In this document: positions 1 through 9,349 of the stretch, one piece after another
Numbering within the stretch: position 1 is the stretch's first letter
Layout: the number at the start of each line of letters is the position of its first letter
Assembly (NCBI GenBank): GCA_965370415.1
Contig: CBDUTJ010000006.1
Location: 1-64,000, forward strand
From: JACNIV01 sp965370415
GTDB lineage: Bacteria > Cloacimonadota > Cloacimonadia > Cloacimonadales > TCS61
Length of the DNA stretch: 64,000 bases
Direction: 5' to 3'
Notes under the pieces: generated by a model
The model's database searches: none
What the model was told of the DNA's origin: nothing
The model's input: only the letters and a program-made list of their open reading frames with translations
Position numbers and translations under genes: made by a program

Positions 1-1
1 T

Positions 2-97
2 ATCATTTCGGGTTCGTTATACACTATTTCGGAAGTTCTGAAAGAAAAGGAAAAACTGCATCTTAGATTAACACAATCCAAAAAAATTGACAAATAA
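2..97 (+). CDS. folC: C-terminal end of probable folylpolyglutamate synthase (partial)
   Basis: An open frame enters from the left edge and stops with TAA at 95-97. The 31 visible residues begin IISGSLYTISEVLKEKEK. The pattern hydrophobic-GSLY-hydrophobic-SE matches the conserved C-terminal strand of FolC enzymes, which join dihydrofolate synthase and folylpolyglutamate synthase activities in cytosolic folate metabolism. The visible part carries no catalytic residue, so the call rests on this short motif and on its being a clean reading-frame end before the next gene. Another Mur-ligase-type C-terminus is possible. Confidence 0.5.
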   Translation: MISGSLYTISEVLKEKEKLHLRLTQSKKIDK

Positions 98-153
98 AGA
101 TTCCATCTTTTTATTCGTTGAGTATTTAAAAAATATATTAAGGGGGAAGGTCA

Positions 154-945
154 ATGAAGACAAGTAAGTTAATTTTTTGTGGTTTAATTTCGATTATTAT
201 CATCATCTCCACCGGATGTGTCGGTTTTTCCGATCCCATTTCCAGAGGTATCGGTCGCGGAATCGGAAGAGCAGCCGGAGAACATGCAGAGCAGGAAGCT
301 TATAAAAAAATGGCTCCCAAGGAAAAACTACCACCACCACGATCTGCAAACTGGGGCAACTTTATGGCTATGCAGGCACAGATTGCTTTTACATACAGTT
401 TTACTATCGGGGGTTTGTGGTTAGGTCAAGTAGGTTATGAACCGGGTGAATGGACTAAATTTGAGATCAACACAGGAAATGACAATATAGTAGAGATCGA
501 GAGAGCATACTTGAAAACAGACGAAAAAGGCAACCATTGGTGGCGAGTTACCTGGATCGATGGTGAAGATACCTGGATCTACGAATCACTTATCTCATCG
601 AATGGGAATCTGCTTCGTTTACGTGCCAAAGATACCGATGGCAACGAAGGTGAAATTCCAGTATCCGGTGAGCAGATCTATTATCCACCCAGAGATGTTA
701 CACAGGAAAGTATCGAGGGTGCCACTATCGGGCAGGAAAATCTTAAAACCAAAGCTGGTACTTTTAACTGCGATCATGTAAAATTTCTGGCTGTGTATGG
801 TCAGGGAAATGTGGAATGGTGGCTTTCAAATAAAGTTCCAGGTGGTGTTGTAAAATACCAGATAGTTGATCAGGGTAATGTGATCTGGACGAGTATTCTG
901 GAAGCTAAAGGTGCAAACGCTACAACTATTTTAGGCTCACATTAA
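154..945 (+). CDS. putative lipoprotein with DUF3108-like C-terminal half
   Basis: A 263-residue protein. The N-terminus is a lipoprotein signal: basic MKTSK, a hydrophobic run, then STGC with the cysteine near residue 22, so it should be lipid-anchored in the envelope. A strong GGGGAAGG ribosome site lies just upstream of the ATG. Residues about 195-250 contain KTKAGTFNCDHVKF and then WWLSNKVPGGVVKY, the layout of DUF3108-like periplasmic proteins whose function is not established. Two Gly-Ile-Gly-Arg turns near residue 32 may be a linker. No enzymatic motif is seen. It is followed at once by a strong terminator, so it seems to be transcribed alone. Confidence 0.75.
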   Translation: MKTSKLIFCGLISIIIIISTGCVGFSDPISRGIGRGIGRAAGEHAEQEAYKKMAPKEKLPPPRSANWGNFMAMQAQIAFTYSFTIGGLWLGQVGYEPGEWTKFEINTGNDNIVEIERAYLKTDEKGNHWWRVTWIDGEDTWIYESLISSNGNLLRLRAKDTDGNEGEIPVSGEQIYYPPRDVTQESIEGATIGQENLKTKAGTFNCDHVKFLAVYGQGNVEWWLSNKVPGGVVKYQIVDQGNVIWTSILEAKGANATTILGSH

Positions 946-954
946 TTTTCTACA

Positions 955-980
955 GGGTGGCTTCTGCCACCCTTTTTTTC
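955..980 (+). terminator. Rho-independent terminator
   Basis: A perfect 7-bp stem GGGTGGC/GCCACCC with a TTCT loop is followed by seven T residues. It lies 9 bases after the stop of the lipoprotein gene at 154-945. The next gene's likely ATG (984) is only 3 bases beyond the T-run. Confidence 0.9.
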
Positions 981-983
981 TTT

Positions 984-1814
984 ATGAAAACTGGTAAAAT
1001 AACGCTATTTTTCTGTCTGATCGTTTTATTAACATGCACTTATAAAAATAACGATTTTGCCCGGAATGAATATTACCAAACCATACGGTTGGATGGTCTT
1101 TTTACAATTTCAGGACAGACCCCATTAAATTCCAAATCAATAGATCAATCTGAAAGCTGCTGGCGATTTATTTATAGCAGGAAAGGAAATCTGGAACTTG
1201 TAGAACATTTGAAATTTGGCGAACTGGCAAATGATCAGAAAAATGAAATCGCCTCTTATAAATGGAATTATGATGAAAATAATAATGTGGTGGAGTTCTG
1301 TAAATTGGATGCTTTGGGCAATATGACAGATCTGAATGGAATTGCCCTGGAACGCTATAAATATGACGAATTCGGGAATGTAATTGAACAGAAATCCTTT
1401 AATGCATACAACCTGATTGTAGGTGATACTGCTACTTACCAGATGACTCGTATGAAATATCACCCGGATAATTCAATCTCTGAGATCAGCTTTTATCTTC
1501 CTTGCAAAGAATTACGGGAATTCTATGATGAAAGTATTCTAACACGTAATTTATATGATATTCGTGGTAACCTGAAGGAAACTGCACATTTCGATGAAAA
1601 TGGAGATCTTGTAGTATGCGGAAAACCACGATTTGCAAAAGCTCGTTTTAAATATAACGAATCTGATAATCATATTCAGACGGCATATTATGATGAGAAT
1701 AACCGTCTTATGGAAGATAAATTCGGAGTTGCAATTTATAAATATGAATATGATAAAAAAGGTGGTTTAACAGGTACTCAAAAATTTTCATCTTCTAAAA
1801 AAAGAATTAAATGA
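984..1814 (+). CDS. lipoprotein with YD/RHS-like repeats
   Basis: A 276-residue protein from the ATG at 984. An in-frame ATG at 957 lies inside the terminator stem and would put nine residues in front of the signal peptide, so 984 is preferred. MKTGKITLFF, a hydrophobic stretch and LLTC give a short lipobox. The mature part has repeated YKYDEFGNV, YDIRGNL, YDENNRL and YEYDKKGGL units about 20-60 residues apart, the Tyr-Asp pattern of RHS/YD proteins that form beta-strand shells. It lacks an RHS core or toxin tail, so it is likely a small surface protein, not a polymorphic toxin. No ribosome site is seen. Its TGA abuts the stop codon of the convergent downstream gene. Confidence 0.65.
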   Translation: MKTGKITLFFCLIVLLTCTYKNNDFARNEYYQTIRLDGLFTISGQTPLNSKSIDQSESCWRFIYSRKGNLELVEHLKFGELANDQKNEIASYKWNYDENNNVVEFCKLDALGNMTDLNGIALERYKYDEFGNVIEQKSFNAYNLIVGDTATYQMTRMKYHPDNSISEISFYLPCKELREFYDESILTRNLYDIRGNLKETAHFDENGDLVVCGKPRFAKARFKYNESDNHIQTAYYDENNRLMEDKFGVAIYKYEYDKKGGLTGTQKFSSSKKRIK

Positions 1815-4115
1815 TCATTCTATAATTCTATTATTAATTTCTTTTATTTCTATCTTTCTCTCTTCCCCACCCGGAAATCTGATCTTTAGTTCAAAAGGTG
1901 GTTCATATTCTCCCAGACCAAAATGCTGCACCAGTGAATGCTGATTAGTCGTTCCTTTTCCACCTTGAATTTCCCGGGTTAGCGTAATATTTTCATTCGA
2001 TAAAGTAAGACGCGTTCCAATTCCATCGGAGTGGTCTTTGCCAATGATTTCCACTTCCAACCAGTTTTTCAACTTTGGAGTATCATTGCGGAAAAGCTGG
2101 ATCTTGCCACCGGCTGCCAGCAGATCCATATCACCATCATTATCAAAATCGGCACAGGCAGCACCCCAACCGTTAAAATGCCGCACTCCTGCCAGGAAAG
2201 AAACCTCTCTGAAAGTTCCATTACCATTATTCATATAAAGAAAAGAACGCCTTCCTTCGTAAACGCAATTAATGTATAGATCGAGAAAACCATCGTTGTT
2301 GAAATCTGCCCAGCAGGGTTCGGAATGAGTTTCTTCGAACCTGATACTGGCAATTTTTCGGATGTCGGTAAACTTCCAATCCGGAGCTCCTGAATTGAAA
2401 TAGAGCATACTCATATTGGAAAAATCTATATAACGAGGATGCGCCAGATTGGCACAAAAAAGATCGAGATCACCATCGTTATCCACATCTACCCATTCAC
2501 TGCCGATGGTGTGTCCCCACCAGCTTTCAACTTCGTCGCCAGCTACACCCAGTTCGAGTGCTTTATTCTTAAAATGTCCGGTTCCGTCATTCACCCACAG
2601 AAAATTATCCTGCAAGCGGTAATTGGAAACAAAAATATCCAGATCACCATCGTTATCAAAATCCCCCATATTCACACCGCGACCAGCACGCTTTTTTCCA
2701 TCTTTCGGGAGCAAGTCCGCTCTGTCGGTTGCAAGATAAAATTTTCCCCCGCCGATACCTTTGAAAAAACTATCCTCATCAGGTTCAGATCGAGTAACTT
2801 TCCAAACTTCATAATTGGCAAAATAAATATCCAGCCAGCCATCATTATTTACATCGCCTATGCCAATACCTTCGGTGGAAACTTCGTTATTCTCAATTGC
2901 ATTATCCCCGCTGATCCGTTTAAAAATCCCATTCTTATTCAGCCAGATAGATTCCGGGTCTTTGGTTACGATATCCAGGTCACCATCGTTGTCAAAATCT
3001 CCCCACAAGCCACCGTTACCTTGGATCGTATCTGGGAAAGCTTCCTGTGTAATTTCAATAAACCTTTTACCTTTTTCATTCTTGAAAAGCCGGCTGCCAT
3101 TTAAAAGCATATCCGCAAAGCCGTCATTATCATAATCCCCCCAGGCAATACGACCGGCACCTACATTTTCCAGTCCGTATTCTTCGGTAACATCAGTGAA
3201 GATCACATCTTCATAACCTGCCTGTGTCCGTACAAAATCGATATACTCATCTTCGCTCAGGTCTTTATAACCGATCATTTCTTGCAGGAGCGAATCTGCC
3301 AGAGGAGTATAATAATTCCTTGAATCCCCTGCGATAAGAGATTGCACAGCAGCCTGCACAGCTTCTTTTTTTTTGTTCATTCCATCATAAGATTTTGTTA
3401 GGAAATAGTAACAAGCTCCCAAAGTGGTTTCATCATCGATGCCCAATTTATTGTTTTTTATCACTGCTGTTAAAACCTTTTCCGCTTCTTCATAAAATTC
3501 CTGTTTGATCAGAATATCTGCCAACAATGCGGCAGTTTTAACCGGTGCAGATCGCTTTTCCAGTTCCCATTCCATTGGTGGAAAATGATCCAGTTTGGGA
3601 TACTTAAAGGACATTGCATGAGACTGCCGGGCAAATTCAAGAGCTTTTTCCGGTTCGATATCATTCCTGTTCAAATACCGGGCAGATTGAGAAAAAGGTT
3701 TATAATCCTGCGGGAATGCTAACCTGAATTTTTCCAGCACATTCATCAGTTTATCTGTTCTTTTAAGATTATCCAAAGAATACGTGAGATATTGGTACAT
3801 TGTTCTTCGCCAGTTTGTTTGCGGATATTTCCGAATGAGTTTGCTGATAACTTCAACCTTCAAAGAATCATTTCGCCAGATGGGATAAACTTTATCGTAG
3901 AATTCTTCATTTGCCAGCTCAAATGTTTTTTCCGACGAAGGAAAGCGGGTGATCACTTCAAGTTTGAGCTGTTCATATTTTACGGAATCTTCTTTTGTGG
4001 TCTCCATAAGATCAACTATAGAATCATAATCATTCTTTTCATTCATACTTTTATTTGTATTGATCGCACAACCGAAAAGTATAATTGCAATCGACATGTA
4101 ATAGATCACTCTCAT
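1815..4115 (-). CDS. FG-GAP/VCBS repeat lipoprotein with ASPIC/UnbV C-terminal domain
   Basis: A 766-residue exported protein. The ATG at 4115 has GGTGG six bases upstream; an ATG at 4133 has no ribosome site. A lipobox (IILFGC) follows the signal sequence. Residues about 30-300 are helical and TPR-like. From about residue 310 come seven calcium-binding loops of the FG-GAP/VCBS type (GDYDNDGFADM, GDFDNDGDLDI, GDVNNDGWLDI and others), which should fold as a seven-bladed propeller. The last ~80 residues (NWLEVEIIG, GIGTRLTL, HFGLG, KIRFPGGEE) are an ASPIC/UnbV domain, as in CRTAC1-like proteins. Likely extracytoplasmic binding or adhesion; the substrate is unknown. Confidence 0.9.
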   Translation of the reverse strand: MRVIYYMSIAIILFGCAINTNKSMNEKNDYDSIVDLMETTKEDSVKYEQLKLEVITRFPSSEKTFELANEEFYDKVYPIWRNDSLKVEVISKLIRKYPQTNWRRTMYQYLTYSLDNLKRTDKLMNVLEKFRLAFPQDYKPFSQSARYLNRNDIEPEKALEFARQSHAMSFKYPKLDHFPPMEWELEKRSAPVKTAALLADILIKQEFYEEAEKVLTAVIKNNKLGIDDETTLGACYYFLTKSYDGMNKKKEAVQAAVQSLIAGDSRNYYTPLADSLLQEMIGYKDLSEDEYIDFVRTQAGYEDVIFTDVTEEYGLENVGAGRIAWGDYDNDGFADMLLNGSRLFKNEKGKRFIEITQEAFPDTIQGNGGLWGDFDNDGDLDIVTKDPESIWLNKNGIFKRISGDNAIENNEVSTEGIGIGDVNNDGWLDIYFANYEVWKVTRSEPDEDSFFKGIGGGKFYLATDRADLLPKDGKKRAGRGVNMGDFDNDGDLDIFVSNYRLQDNFLWVNDGTGHFKNKALELGVAGDEVESWWGHTIGSEWVDVDNDGDLDLFCANLAHPRYIDFSNMSMLYFNSGAPDWKFTDIRKIASIRFEETHSEPCWADFNNDGFLDLYINCVYEGRRSFLYMNNGNGTFREVSFLAGVRHFNGWGAACADFDNDGDMDLLAAGGKIQLFRNDTPKLKNWLEVEIIGKDHSDGIGTRLTLSNENITLTREIQGGKGTTNQHSLVQHFGLGEYEPPFELKIRFPGGEERKIEIKEINNRIIE

Positions 4116-4382
4116 TTTACCACCTTTTTTCATGATGATTATTTTCTAAGCAGAGAATTTGGCAATAATTTTTATTTGTGGAATTAACTCACCCTTGCTT
4201 TTCCCTCTCTTCTCACTTCTTTCGGAAAGAGGGAACATAAGAAACCGTTGAAAGACTTGATTTGCAACGATTGAAAAGAGTGTGAATCGAGAATTTCTCT
4301 ACCGCATTGTTTCCGGTCTTCGTCCCGAATTTTTCGCAACTATGTCCTGACCACCCTCTCCCGAACGGAGAGGGTTTCATCT

Positions 4383-4408
4383 CGTTCCTAAGCCCCAGCT
4401 TGGGAACG
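4383..4408. repeat. dispersed palindrome, GTTCCC/GGGAAC family, CGCAATT tail
   Basis: Arms CGTTCCTAAGC and GCTTGGGAACG pair with one mismatch, and CAATT follows. Same class as the copies at 4678, 11391, 19955 and 51711. Confidence 0.75.
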
Positions 4409-4677
4409 CAATTGTAATAAAAAACTCCTGTTTTGCTTTTTCATTAAACAGAAGGAGACCATAAGAAGCTGTTGAAAGGAATTAACTCACCCTGCTTTTC
4501 CCTCTCTTCTCACTTCTTTCGGAAAGAGGGAACATGAGATGCCGATGAAAGAAATGAACTCACCCTGCTGTCCCTCTCTTAAAATAAAGAGAGGGAACAT
4601 AAGATGCCGCAGAAAGACTTGATTTGCAGCGATTGAAAAGAGTGTGAATCGAGAATTTCTCCTTTATCCGCCTCTCT

Positions 4678-4703
4678 CGTTCCTCAAACTCCGTTTGGGA
4701 ACG
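4678..4703. repeat. dispersed palindrome, GTTCCC/GGGAAC family, CGCAATT tail
   Basis: CGTTCCTCAAAC pairs with GTTTGGGAACG with one bulged base. The CAATT tail leads straight into the second copy of unit B. Confidence 0.7.
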
Positions 4704-4869
4704 CAATTGTAATAAAAAACTCCTGTCTTGCTTTTTCATTAAACAGAAGGAGACCATAAGAAGCCGTTGAAAGAAATTAACTCACCCTTGCTTTTCCCTC
4801 TCTTCTCACTTCTTTCGGAAAGAGGGAACATGAGATGCCGTTGAGAGAAATAAAAAAATCTTCGTCTTT

Positions 4870-5245
4870 CCGTCTGAGCCGGACACGGTCTGAGTATGAC
4901 CTTCAATCTTTCCCTCGAAGAATCTGAAGATTTTCAGCTTAAGCTGACACTGTAGTAAATGCTTGAAACCGTTGATGATACTACTATTCATTTAATCCTA
5001 CGAATGAATTCTTGGGTTTTCGGACAGGTTGTAGGATGGATGCCAATCCACAAATTGTCTGTAGAATAATATTTCCTTTGACATAAATCAAACTTTCCCC
5101 ATCCTCGGTAACGTAAAAAACTTGAAAGTGAAACTAAACGGGTGGATTATTTGAATAATGTTGAATTGAAGTAGGAAATATTGAAATTACAATTTAAAGT
5201 TCGTATACACTCACAAATTGGGAGTACTGTGTCCGGCTCAGACGG
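4870..5245. repeat. exact 17-bp inverted pair bounding a 376-bp segment upstream of the orphan gene
   Basis: CCGTCTGAGCCGGACAC at 4870-4886 is the exact reverse complement of 5229-5245. Sequence outside the 17 bases does not match. The segment between holds no convincing gene. From 5246 to 5329 there is a weak GTGTCC/GGACAC pairing with 5229 and the approach to the next gene. Confidence 0.8.
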
Positions 5246-5329
5246 ATCCGCGAACTTGTTCGGGGACACGTACGTTAATCAACATTCCGCTTAGCTCCAT
5301 GTTGGTTAATAAGACAAGGGTGTAAAAAA

Positions 5330-8300
5330 ATGACTATTTTTGTACTAGTATTAAGTTTATTCCAAGCAGGTTTATGGACAAAAGATTTTGTAAAATCGTT
5401 GATAAATAAATCTTCAAATTTCGATAAAGCAACAAGAGCTCTCATGAAAGCGTATAAAACAGCTTTTCATGAAGTTTTAGGAATAAAAATTAAAGATCTA
5501 GCTTTTTGGGATGAGCAAACTGAAGAATTCATTAAGGGTGGAGACATAGATACTATGATGCATGTTTTAAGTTATCTCGAAAATCCTGATACTTTTGCGA
5601 AAAATATATGCAGTCTTTCTGGAATTCCAGATGTGTTTAAAGGATACAATAAAGAACAACTAATAGAAAAATTTGAAGAAGTTAAAACTTCATTCGAGAA
5701 ACAAATCCCAAACACGGAATCATTGGCTTTAGCATTGCAATACTTAATAGATTTAGATATCCGTCTTAGAAAAAAGCAAATAAAAGATAAAGATTATTTC
5801 GAAAAGATAATAAACGCGCTAGATCAGTTAACCACATCAGAATACTCAAAAAAGAACTTAGAATTTCTTAGTAATAAGATATCTCCGACAATAACACATA
5901 TTGAAAAGAAAACAGAATTATTGCTAAACGAAGGTAGAGAACAACATAGAGAAATAAATGCAAAGCTTGATGCTCTCCCAGAATTGATAACTAACATACC
6001 ACAAATTTATCAGACAGACAAATTATCTACTTCAGTAATAAAACGATCTAATAAAGAAAAATATTATTCGTTATGGGCTAAACTTAAGACATCTAAATTC
6101 TTCTCATCAGAATTTCATAACATTATTGAGGAGATTTCTAAAGAAGAATGCAAGTTTATTGTACCAAGTTTCAGGATATATCATAATGCTGAAAGGATTT
6201 TAGCTAATAGTGAATTATTTATTTCTGAACTAAATAAAACTCAAAACGAATCTGAAAATACACAATTTTTTAGAGTGTTGTCTTTAATAATCAGAAATAG
6301 TTACTATAATTTAAACGGTACATTTAGCAAAAATAATTTAGAATTATTAATTGATAAATTCAATAAGATCGAATACTTAAATTTAAAAAAAGAAGAATTG
6401 AATAAATGGCTTTCTTTTGCATTGTGTTTACTTAAAGATTACAGGTATTGTTTGAATAGAAAAGAATTTGATAAGATTGCAGAGAAAATATTGAATATTC
6501 AGCATTTACCAATTTGTTTATATGATGAAATTATATATGAGAAATCCTTATTATCATTTATAGAATTAGACTTTGAAAGTTTTATCAATCATTTAGAAAA
6601 TTGGAAATTAAGTGGAGAGAGTAATGCTTGGAGTTATTTAAAGAAAGCAATGCTTTTAAATATATTAAATGATAAAACCCAAAAAGAAGAAATTCTCGAA
6701 TTAGTTCATATGAGTGTTAGTAAAACAAGCATTGATCAAGAAAAATTATGGTTCTATGAAATTCTACGCTATTATGATATATCAAAGAACATATCACAAA
6801 ATGCAAACTATAATGAACAAATAAATTTATTGAAATCTAAAGGTCACTATACTCTTGAAGATGTAAAAAAAAGCTTAATAGAAAAGGATAGCAAAAACAA
6901 AATTCAACCACAAGAAGATAATAGATATACAATATTTTTTTCAATGGGTTTTACTCCAGAGGATACTGTTGATTGGGAGTATATCAAGTTTATCGAATTA
7001 ATTTTCAAGATCGGATTACCTATAATGCCAAATATAAATTTCCCTGTTGCTGTGGTTAATCGCAATAATTGGTGGGAAGTATTTAAATCAATTAAATCAG
7101 GAATGACAAGAGAAGTGTTAGCATTATCAATACAGTATTCAGGAAATGATGCAAATGAAAAGTACATTAGGTCAATTTCTCAGAGTATATTATTTGATCG
7201 TAAAATATCACAAAAAATCAAATCTGAGATATTTAAAAAATTGTCTGAATCATTTTTCTATCTCTACGAGAAACAAGATATGTATCGTCCTGCATTTATT
7301 TATATCATATCTGAAATAATTGGTTGTTTGGATTATAGCATATGGAAAGATTATATCACCAAATTATGGGAATTTCATTTAGATAATACAAAAGTTATAT
7401 CACAAAAATTTTATACAACCATCTGGGGTTTAGATAAAGCAATCAGCAAGTTCTTACCCTATATTGAAGACAATGTATTATTAAATCATATGTTACAAAA
7501 ATTTTATTCTATAAAAAACAAATCTGAAAAAGACAATATTGAATTAACTGCATTGAAATATATTGAAAAGATTATCTTTCATAATGCTTCATTCAAGTTT
7601 CTCGATTTTAGTCACAAAACGATAAAAGAAACAATTGAAAATATCTTACAAAAAAATGATCTTTCTCGCTTAGAATTGATAAATATTTATTATTATAATT
7701 TAAAGTTGTCTAATGATTTAAAAGAATCAATTAAGAAAAAGTTATTAACTTTAGAATTAACAGATAATTTACTTCTAAATTGGGATATTTTATTAGAATT
7801 ATCAGATAACGATGAAATAATAAACAACAATATTTGTGACTATATTTTAGAAAATGAAAATATTGTTTTTAGAACTGGAATTTCTAATGATGGTAGAAAT
7901 CGAAGCTTTGGAGGACTGAATTTTAATATTAGTGAAACATTAAATCCGGACAGTTCAGAATCACATCTAAATTGGACAGATGAAGAAATTATCAGAATTT
8001 ATAGCATATTGAAACGTTCATTAGGATTATTGAAAAAGTTTAATAGCAGAAAGAGCTTTTTCCCAGGATTAGATGATGAAGAAATTCTTAACGATATGTT
8101 CGTATTTCTTAAATCTACCTCAAAAATACTAAAAGAAGAAAAAGGCTATCATAAAACAATAATAAAAGTTAAGGGATTATTATCACAATATGAAATTGAT
8201 GATGTTTCCCAAGCTTTGATATCTAATGATGCAAATTATATCCAAAAAGCTATTATTAAATTGTATCATCATCTTAAAGATAGCCCTGCAGCACATAATA

Positions 8301-8629
8301 AAATGGAGTGGCTAACATTGTTGATGAAAATCATAAAAAGAGAAGAACCAAAACTTGAGTTAGCAATTGAATATTTTGAATACACTCTTACAGAAATTCT
8401 AAAAGAAGAAACTTGGATTCGTGATTATTCAGAATTTTATCTAAAAATTTTGAACGTTTATTATCATAATTCATACGAAGAATTAGACAGGATTCATGTT
8501 GAATATCATTTGATAAAAGTTGCTTTTTTCTTAAAAAATCAGTTAGGATTAAAAGACTCTATTATTGACTACTGGATAAAAATAAAGGAAGAATCTGAGT
8601 TTCAAAAAATTAAGCAAATGGATTTATAG
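5330..8629 (+). CDS. 1099-residue alpha-helical protein of unknown function
   Basis: Not recognised. It is very AT-rich, with AAA, AAT and TTA codons dominating, unlike flanking genes, which suggests transfer. The start ATG follows GACAAGGGTG. Residues 1-110 are helical with several aromatic residues; about 110-180 are helical; 185-220 form a Glu/Lys-rich coiled coil (HIEKKTELLLNEGREQHREI). Residues about 240-1099 look like a long helical solenoid broken by one beta-rich, Trp-containing stretch near 540-590. No P-loop, TIR, SIR2, nuclease or protease motif is visible. A short helical N-domain, coiled coil and long solenoid resemble sensor proteins of prokaryotic defence systems, but with the NTPase missing; this is inference only. 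It stands alone between a repeat island and a HAD gene. Confidence 0.75.
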   Translation: MTIFVLVLSLFQAGLWTKDFVKSLINKSSNFDKATRALMKAYKTAFHEVLGIKIKDLAFWDEQTEEFIKGGDIDTMMHVLSYLENPDTFAKNICSLSGIPDVFKGYNKEQLIEKFEEVKTSFEKQIPNTESLALALQYLIDLDIRLRKKQIKDKDYFEKIINALDQLTTSEYSKKNLEFLSNKISPTITHIEKKTELLLNEGREQHREINAKLDALPELITNIPQIYQTDKLSTSVIKRSNKEKYYSLWAKLKTSKFFSSEFHNIIEEISKEECKFIVPSFRIYHNAERILANSELFISELNKTQNESENTQFFRVLSLIIRNSYYNLNGTFSKNNLELLIDKFNKIEYLNLKKEELNKWLSFALCLLKDYRYCLNRKEFDKIAEKILNIQHLPICLYDEIIYEKSLLSFIELDFESFINHLENWKLSGESNAWSYLKKAMLLNILNDKTQKEEILELVHMSVSKTSIDQEKLWFYEILRYYDISKNISQNANYNEQINLLKSKGHYTLEDVKKSLIEKDSKNKIQPQEDNRYTIFFSMGFTPEDTVDWEYIKFIELIFKIGLPIMPNINFPVAVVNRNNWWEVFKSIKSGMTREVLALSIQYSGNDANEKYIRSISQSILFDRKISQKIKSEIFKKLSESFFYLYEKQDMYRPAFIYIISEIIGCLDYSIWKDYITKLWEFHLDNTKVISQKFYTTIWGLDKAISKFLPYIEDNVLLNHMLQKFYSIKNKSEKDNIELTALKYIEKIIFHNASFKFLDFSHKTIKETIENILQKNDLSRLELINIYYYNLKLSNDLKESIKKKLLTLELTDNLLLNWDILLELSDNDEIINNNICDYILENENIVFRTGISNDGRNRSFGGLNFNISETLNPDSSESHLNWTDEEIIRIYSILKRSLGLLKKFNSRKSFFPGLDDEEILNDMFVFLKSTSKILKEEKGYHKTIIKVKGLLSQYEIDDVSQALISNDANYIQKAIIKLYHHLKDSPAAHNKMEWLTLLMKIIKREEPKLELAIEYFEYTLTEILKEETWIRDYSEFYLKILNVYYHNSYEELDRIHVEYHLIKVAFFLKNQLGLKDSIIDYWIKIKEESEFQKIKQMDL

Positions 8630-8651
8630 TTAATATTGCATTGTTAAAATT

Positions 8652-9308
8652 TTAATTTCTCAACTTCTCCAAAATCTTCCCAAAATCCTCAGCATAAAAA
8701 TCAGCGTTCTGTTTTATCTTTTCAATTTCATGAGCAGCATGTTCATCGTAAACAGCAAACACGTCTATTCCTGCATTTTTGGCAGCCTGCACACCCACCA
8801 GCACATCTTCTATAACCAGGCAGTCCTGCGGCAGCACATTAAGTTCTTTGGCTGCATTCAGAAAAATATCGGGGAATGGTTTACCTTTGATATCATCACA
8901 ACCGGCAATAATGGAATCGAAATAGCCGAGCACCCCATTTGCCTGTAATACAGTTTCTGCCAGGTATTTGGAGTTACTGGTTCCCACCCCAATTTTAATG
9001 TCTTTTTCTTTGAGGAATTGCAGAAGTTCGAGTGCTCCCGGTTTCAGTTTAACATCTTTTTTATAATGTTCTGCCACCATTTTTGTCCATTCCACTCCGA
9101 TCTCTTCGATGGATTCGGGCAGATCGAATTTCTTTTTGAAATAGAGGCAGATCTCGTTGAAGCTGTTACCGCCTTCCACATCCATAAAGAGGTTATCGGG
9201 CACAGGAATTCCTCTCATTTGTAAATACTCTTTATCCACTTGGATCCATATTCCCATCGAATCGATGAGGGTTCCATCCAGATCGAAGATAACTGCTTTA
9301 TATTTCAT
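8652..9308 (-). CDS. HAD-superfamily phosphatase, beta-phosphoglucomutase-like
   Basis: 218 residues from the ATG at 9308, which has GGAGG five bases upstream; the frame is open further but that part is intergenic repeat. All four HAD motifs are present: DLDGTLID (nucleophile Asp9, acid Asp11), VGTSNS, a Lys in GKPFPDIF, and VIEDVLVGVQAAKNAG. A helical cap lies between motifs I and II, so this is subfamily I. Such cytosolic enzymes dephosphorylate sugar phosphates or similar small molecules. The substrate cannot be told from sequence. It lies downstream of phnE on the same strand, separated by a repeat element. Confidence 0.9.
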   Translation of the reverse strand: MKYKAVIFDLDGTLIDSMGIWIQVDKEYLQMRGIPVPDNLFMDVEGGNSFNEICLYFKKKFDLPESIEEIGVEWTKMVAEHYKKDVKLKPGALELLQFLKEKDIKIGVGTSNSKYLAETVLQANGVLGYFDSIIAGCDDIKGKPFPDIFLNAAKELNVLPQDCLVIEDVLVGVQAAKNAGIDVFAVYDEHAAHEIEKIKQNADFYAEDFGKILEKLRN

Positions 9309-9349
9309 TGTCCTCCACATTTGTCTTCCTGACGAATCTTGCACGCTGC

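Larger units (their letters stand above)
4184..4850. repeat. nested, degenerate repeat array in a gene-free region
   Basis: The region from 4116 to 5329 has no credible gene. In it, unit A (TTAACTCACCC, then CCCTCTCTT, a CTTTCGGAAAGAGGGAACAT hairpin half, then GTTGAAAGA) recurs near 4184, 4482, 4556 and 4777. In two copies (4184 and 4556) it runs on into CTTGATTTGCA, CGATTGAAAAGAG and CGAGAATTTCTC. Unit B (GGGAACGCAATTG, AAAACTCCTG, CTTTTTCATTAAACAGAAGG, AGACCATAAGAAG) recurs at about 4401-4475 and 4697-4765, each time running into unit A. Copies are near identical over tens of bases but are truncated differently, as if by repeated insertion or duplication. Confidence 0.85.

Noticed and set aside
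2439..3104. 221-codon plus-strand frame opposite the FG-GAP gene
   Set aside because: It repeats ITIVIKI phrases that are the mirror of the Asp-rich calcium loops on the other strand; shadow frame.
4184..4850. Possible CRISPR array
   Set aside because: Repeat units are long, unequal and truncated, without regular spacers or cas genes.
4560..4991. Two minus-strand frames of 61-65 codons in the repeat island
   Set aside because: They are built from the repeat units themselves, lack ribosome sites and change frame between repeat copies.
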